Source: Candidatus Moraniibacteriota bacterium (lineage in GTDB: Bacteria; Patescibacteriota; Minisyncoccia; Moranbacterales; UBA2206). Taken from it: a stretch of 5,238 nucleotides of DNA. Positions 4,946 through 5,238 of this stretch are shown piece by piece. The notes under the pieces were generated by a model. That model was not told the origin of the DNA. It was given only the letters and a program-made list of their open reading frames with translations, and did not search any database. A program made the position numbers and the translations under genes. How positions within the stretch are numbered: the first letter of the stretch is position 1; the number at the start of each line of letters is the position of its first letter. The stretch lies in assembly GCA_023261605.1 (NCBI GenBank), contig JAHFOP010000059.1, forward strand, positions 1 to 5,238. The letters are read 5' to 3'.

Positions 4946-4958
4946 ATTTGCAGCAAAT
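4946..4958. promoter_or_regulatory. Candidate operator: 13-bp dyad
   Basis: ATTTGC-A-GCAAAT is a perfect inverted repeat of two 6-bp arms around one central base. It covers the place where the -35 of the promoter at 4948-4977 would lie, as a repressor site would. It is too short and tight to fold as an RNA hairpin, so a DNA-binding dimer site is the better reading. No cognate regulator is identified. Confidence 0.35.
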
Positions 4959-4977
4959 GGCCTGGTGGGAGTATAAT
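4948..4977 (+). promoter_or_regulatory. Candidate promoter of the 3' partial gene
   Basis: A perfect TATAAT lies at 4972-4977, with a weak -35 TTGCAG at 4948-4953 and an 18-nt spacer. Transcription would start near 4984, leaving a leader of about 90 nt before the ATG at 5077. That leader is purine-rich and contains GAGGGTAGGG at 4986-4995, faintly like the G-rich part of the repeat. Confidence 0.5.
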
Positions 4978-5062
4978 CACAAATAGAGGGTAGGGTCGTA
5001 CTTTAAAACAAAAGTAAAAAATATAAGAAGCAAAGAAAAAGGATAAAAGAATTAATAAAATC

Positions 5063-5071
5063 AGGAGGAGG
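5063..5071 (+). promoter_or_regulatory. Strong Shine-Dalgarno sequence
   Basis: AGGAGGAGG lies just before the ATG at 5077; AGGAGG (5063-5068) is 8 nt upstream of it. It fixes that start with confidence. It stands out because none of the other annotated genes with an assigned function has a recognisable SD at its start. Confidence 0.8.
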
Positions 5072-5076
5072 ACGCC

Positions 5077-5238
5077 ATGAAAGCATTAATTGAGAGCAGA
5101 ACTCCATATCGTGCGCCCAGAAAAAAAGAGCCATGGGAAGAAATTTTAGTTTCGCCTGTTGTGAGAGAGGTCATTAGAACCGAGAAGTGTGTTCGTGAAG
5201 GCTTGCGGATAATTCGGGAAAAATGTGGGATAAGCGGG
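5077..5238 (+). CDS. Unrecognised protein, N-terminal 54 residues (runs off the window)
   Basis: This frame is open from the ATG at 5077 to the end of the window, 54 codons without a stop. The visible part is hydrophilic and charged, with a basic, Pro-containing start (Y-R-A-P-R-K-K-E-P-W at residues 11-20) and then a probable helix at about 25-50 rich in Arg, Glu, Val and Ile. There is no signal peptide or membrane segment, and no family is recognised. Codon use looks like normal coding sequence. It has its own TATAAT promoter, a dyad operator candidate and the best SD of the window, so it is transcribed apart from the upstream operon and may be well expressed. Its function cannot be judged from this fragment. 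Confidence 0.7.
   Translation, partial: MKALIESRTPYRAPRKKEPWEEILVSPVVREVIRTEKCVREGLRIIREKCGISG

Noticed and set aside
1..5238. CRISPR arrays, tRNA or rRNA genes, insertion sequences
   Set aside because: I saw no regularly spaced repeat array, no tRNA-like cloverleaf, no rRNA segment and no transposase motif on either strand. The two repeat copies are too far apart to be an array.

Overview
This 5.2 kb window is AT-rich, compact bacterial DNA. All recognisable genes are on the + strand and use the standard code: in-frame TGA, TAA and TAG all end genes here. Several features suggest, without proving, a Candidate Phyla Radiation (Patescibacteria) genome. They are short intergenic gaps, an orphan AbrB-like swapped-hairpin protein of a kind common in that group, near absence of Shine-Dalgarno (SD) sites, a small MazG-like enzyme next to a P-loop kinase, and a Tat-signal protein of unknown family.

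Region by region. (1) Positions 1-92 hold one copy of a repeat with two conserved blocks, followed by a -10-like sequence. (2) Positions 93-1448 encode what looks like one Tat-exported protein cut in two by a single in-frame TAA at 249-251. The signal peptide is at 93-251 and the body at 270-1448. (3) Positions 1449-1580 carry a second copy of the repeat, again about 30 nt before a start codon. (4) Positions 1581-1757 encode a 58-residue AbrB/SpoVT-like DNA-binding protein. (5) Positions 1823-2711 hold a MazG-like nucleotide pyrophosphohydrolase and a P-loop kinase separated by one base. (6) Positions 2712-3465 are an AT-richer stretch with a candidate leader peptide, a promoter-like sequence and a single-pass membrane protein of unknown function. 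(7) Positions 3466-4938 hold a divergent inositol-monophosphatase-fold protein and an MBLAC1-like metallo-beta-lactamase-fold hydrolase, 15 nt apart. (8) Positions 4939-5238 carry a promoter-like region with a 13-bp dyad, a strong SD and the start of an unrecognised gene that leaves the window.

How the genes may work together: MazG-like/kinase and IMPase-like/MBL form two tightly spaced pairs. All four families usually act on small phosphorylated or activated metabolites, so a shared housecleaning or salvage role is possible but is inference only. The most unusual items are the repeat placed at near-identical distances before two unrelated genes, the in-frame stop just after the Tat signal, and the phosphatase-fold protein lacking a canonical metal-binding Asp.
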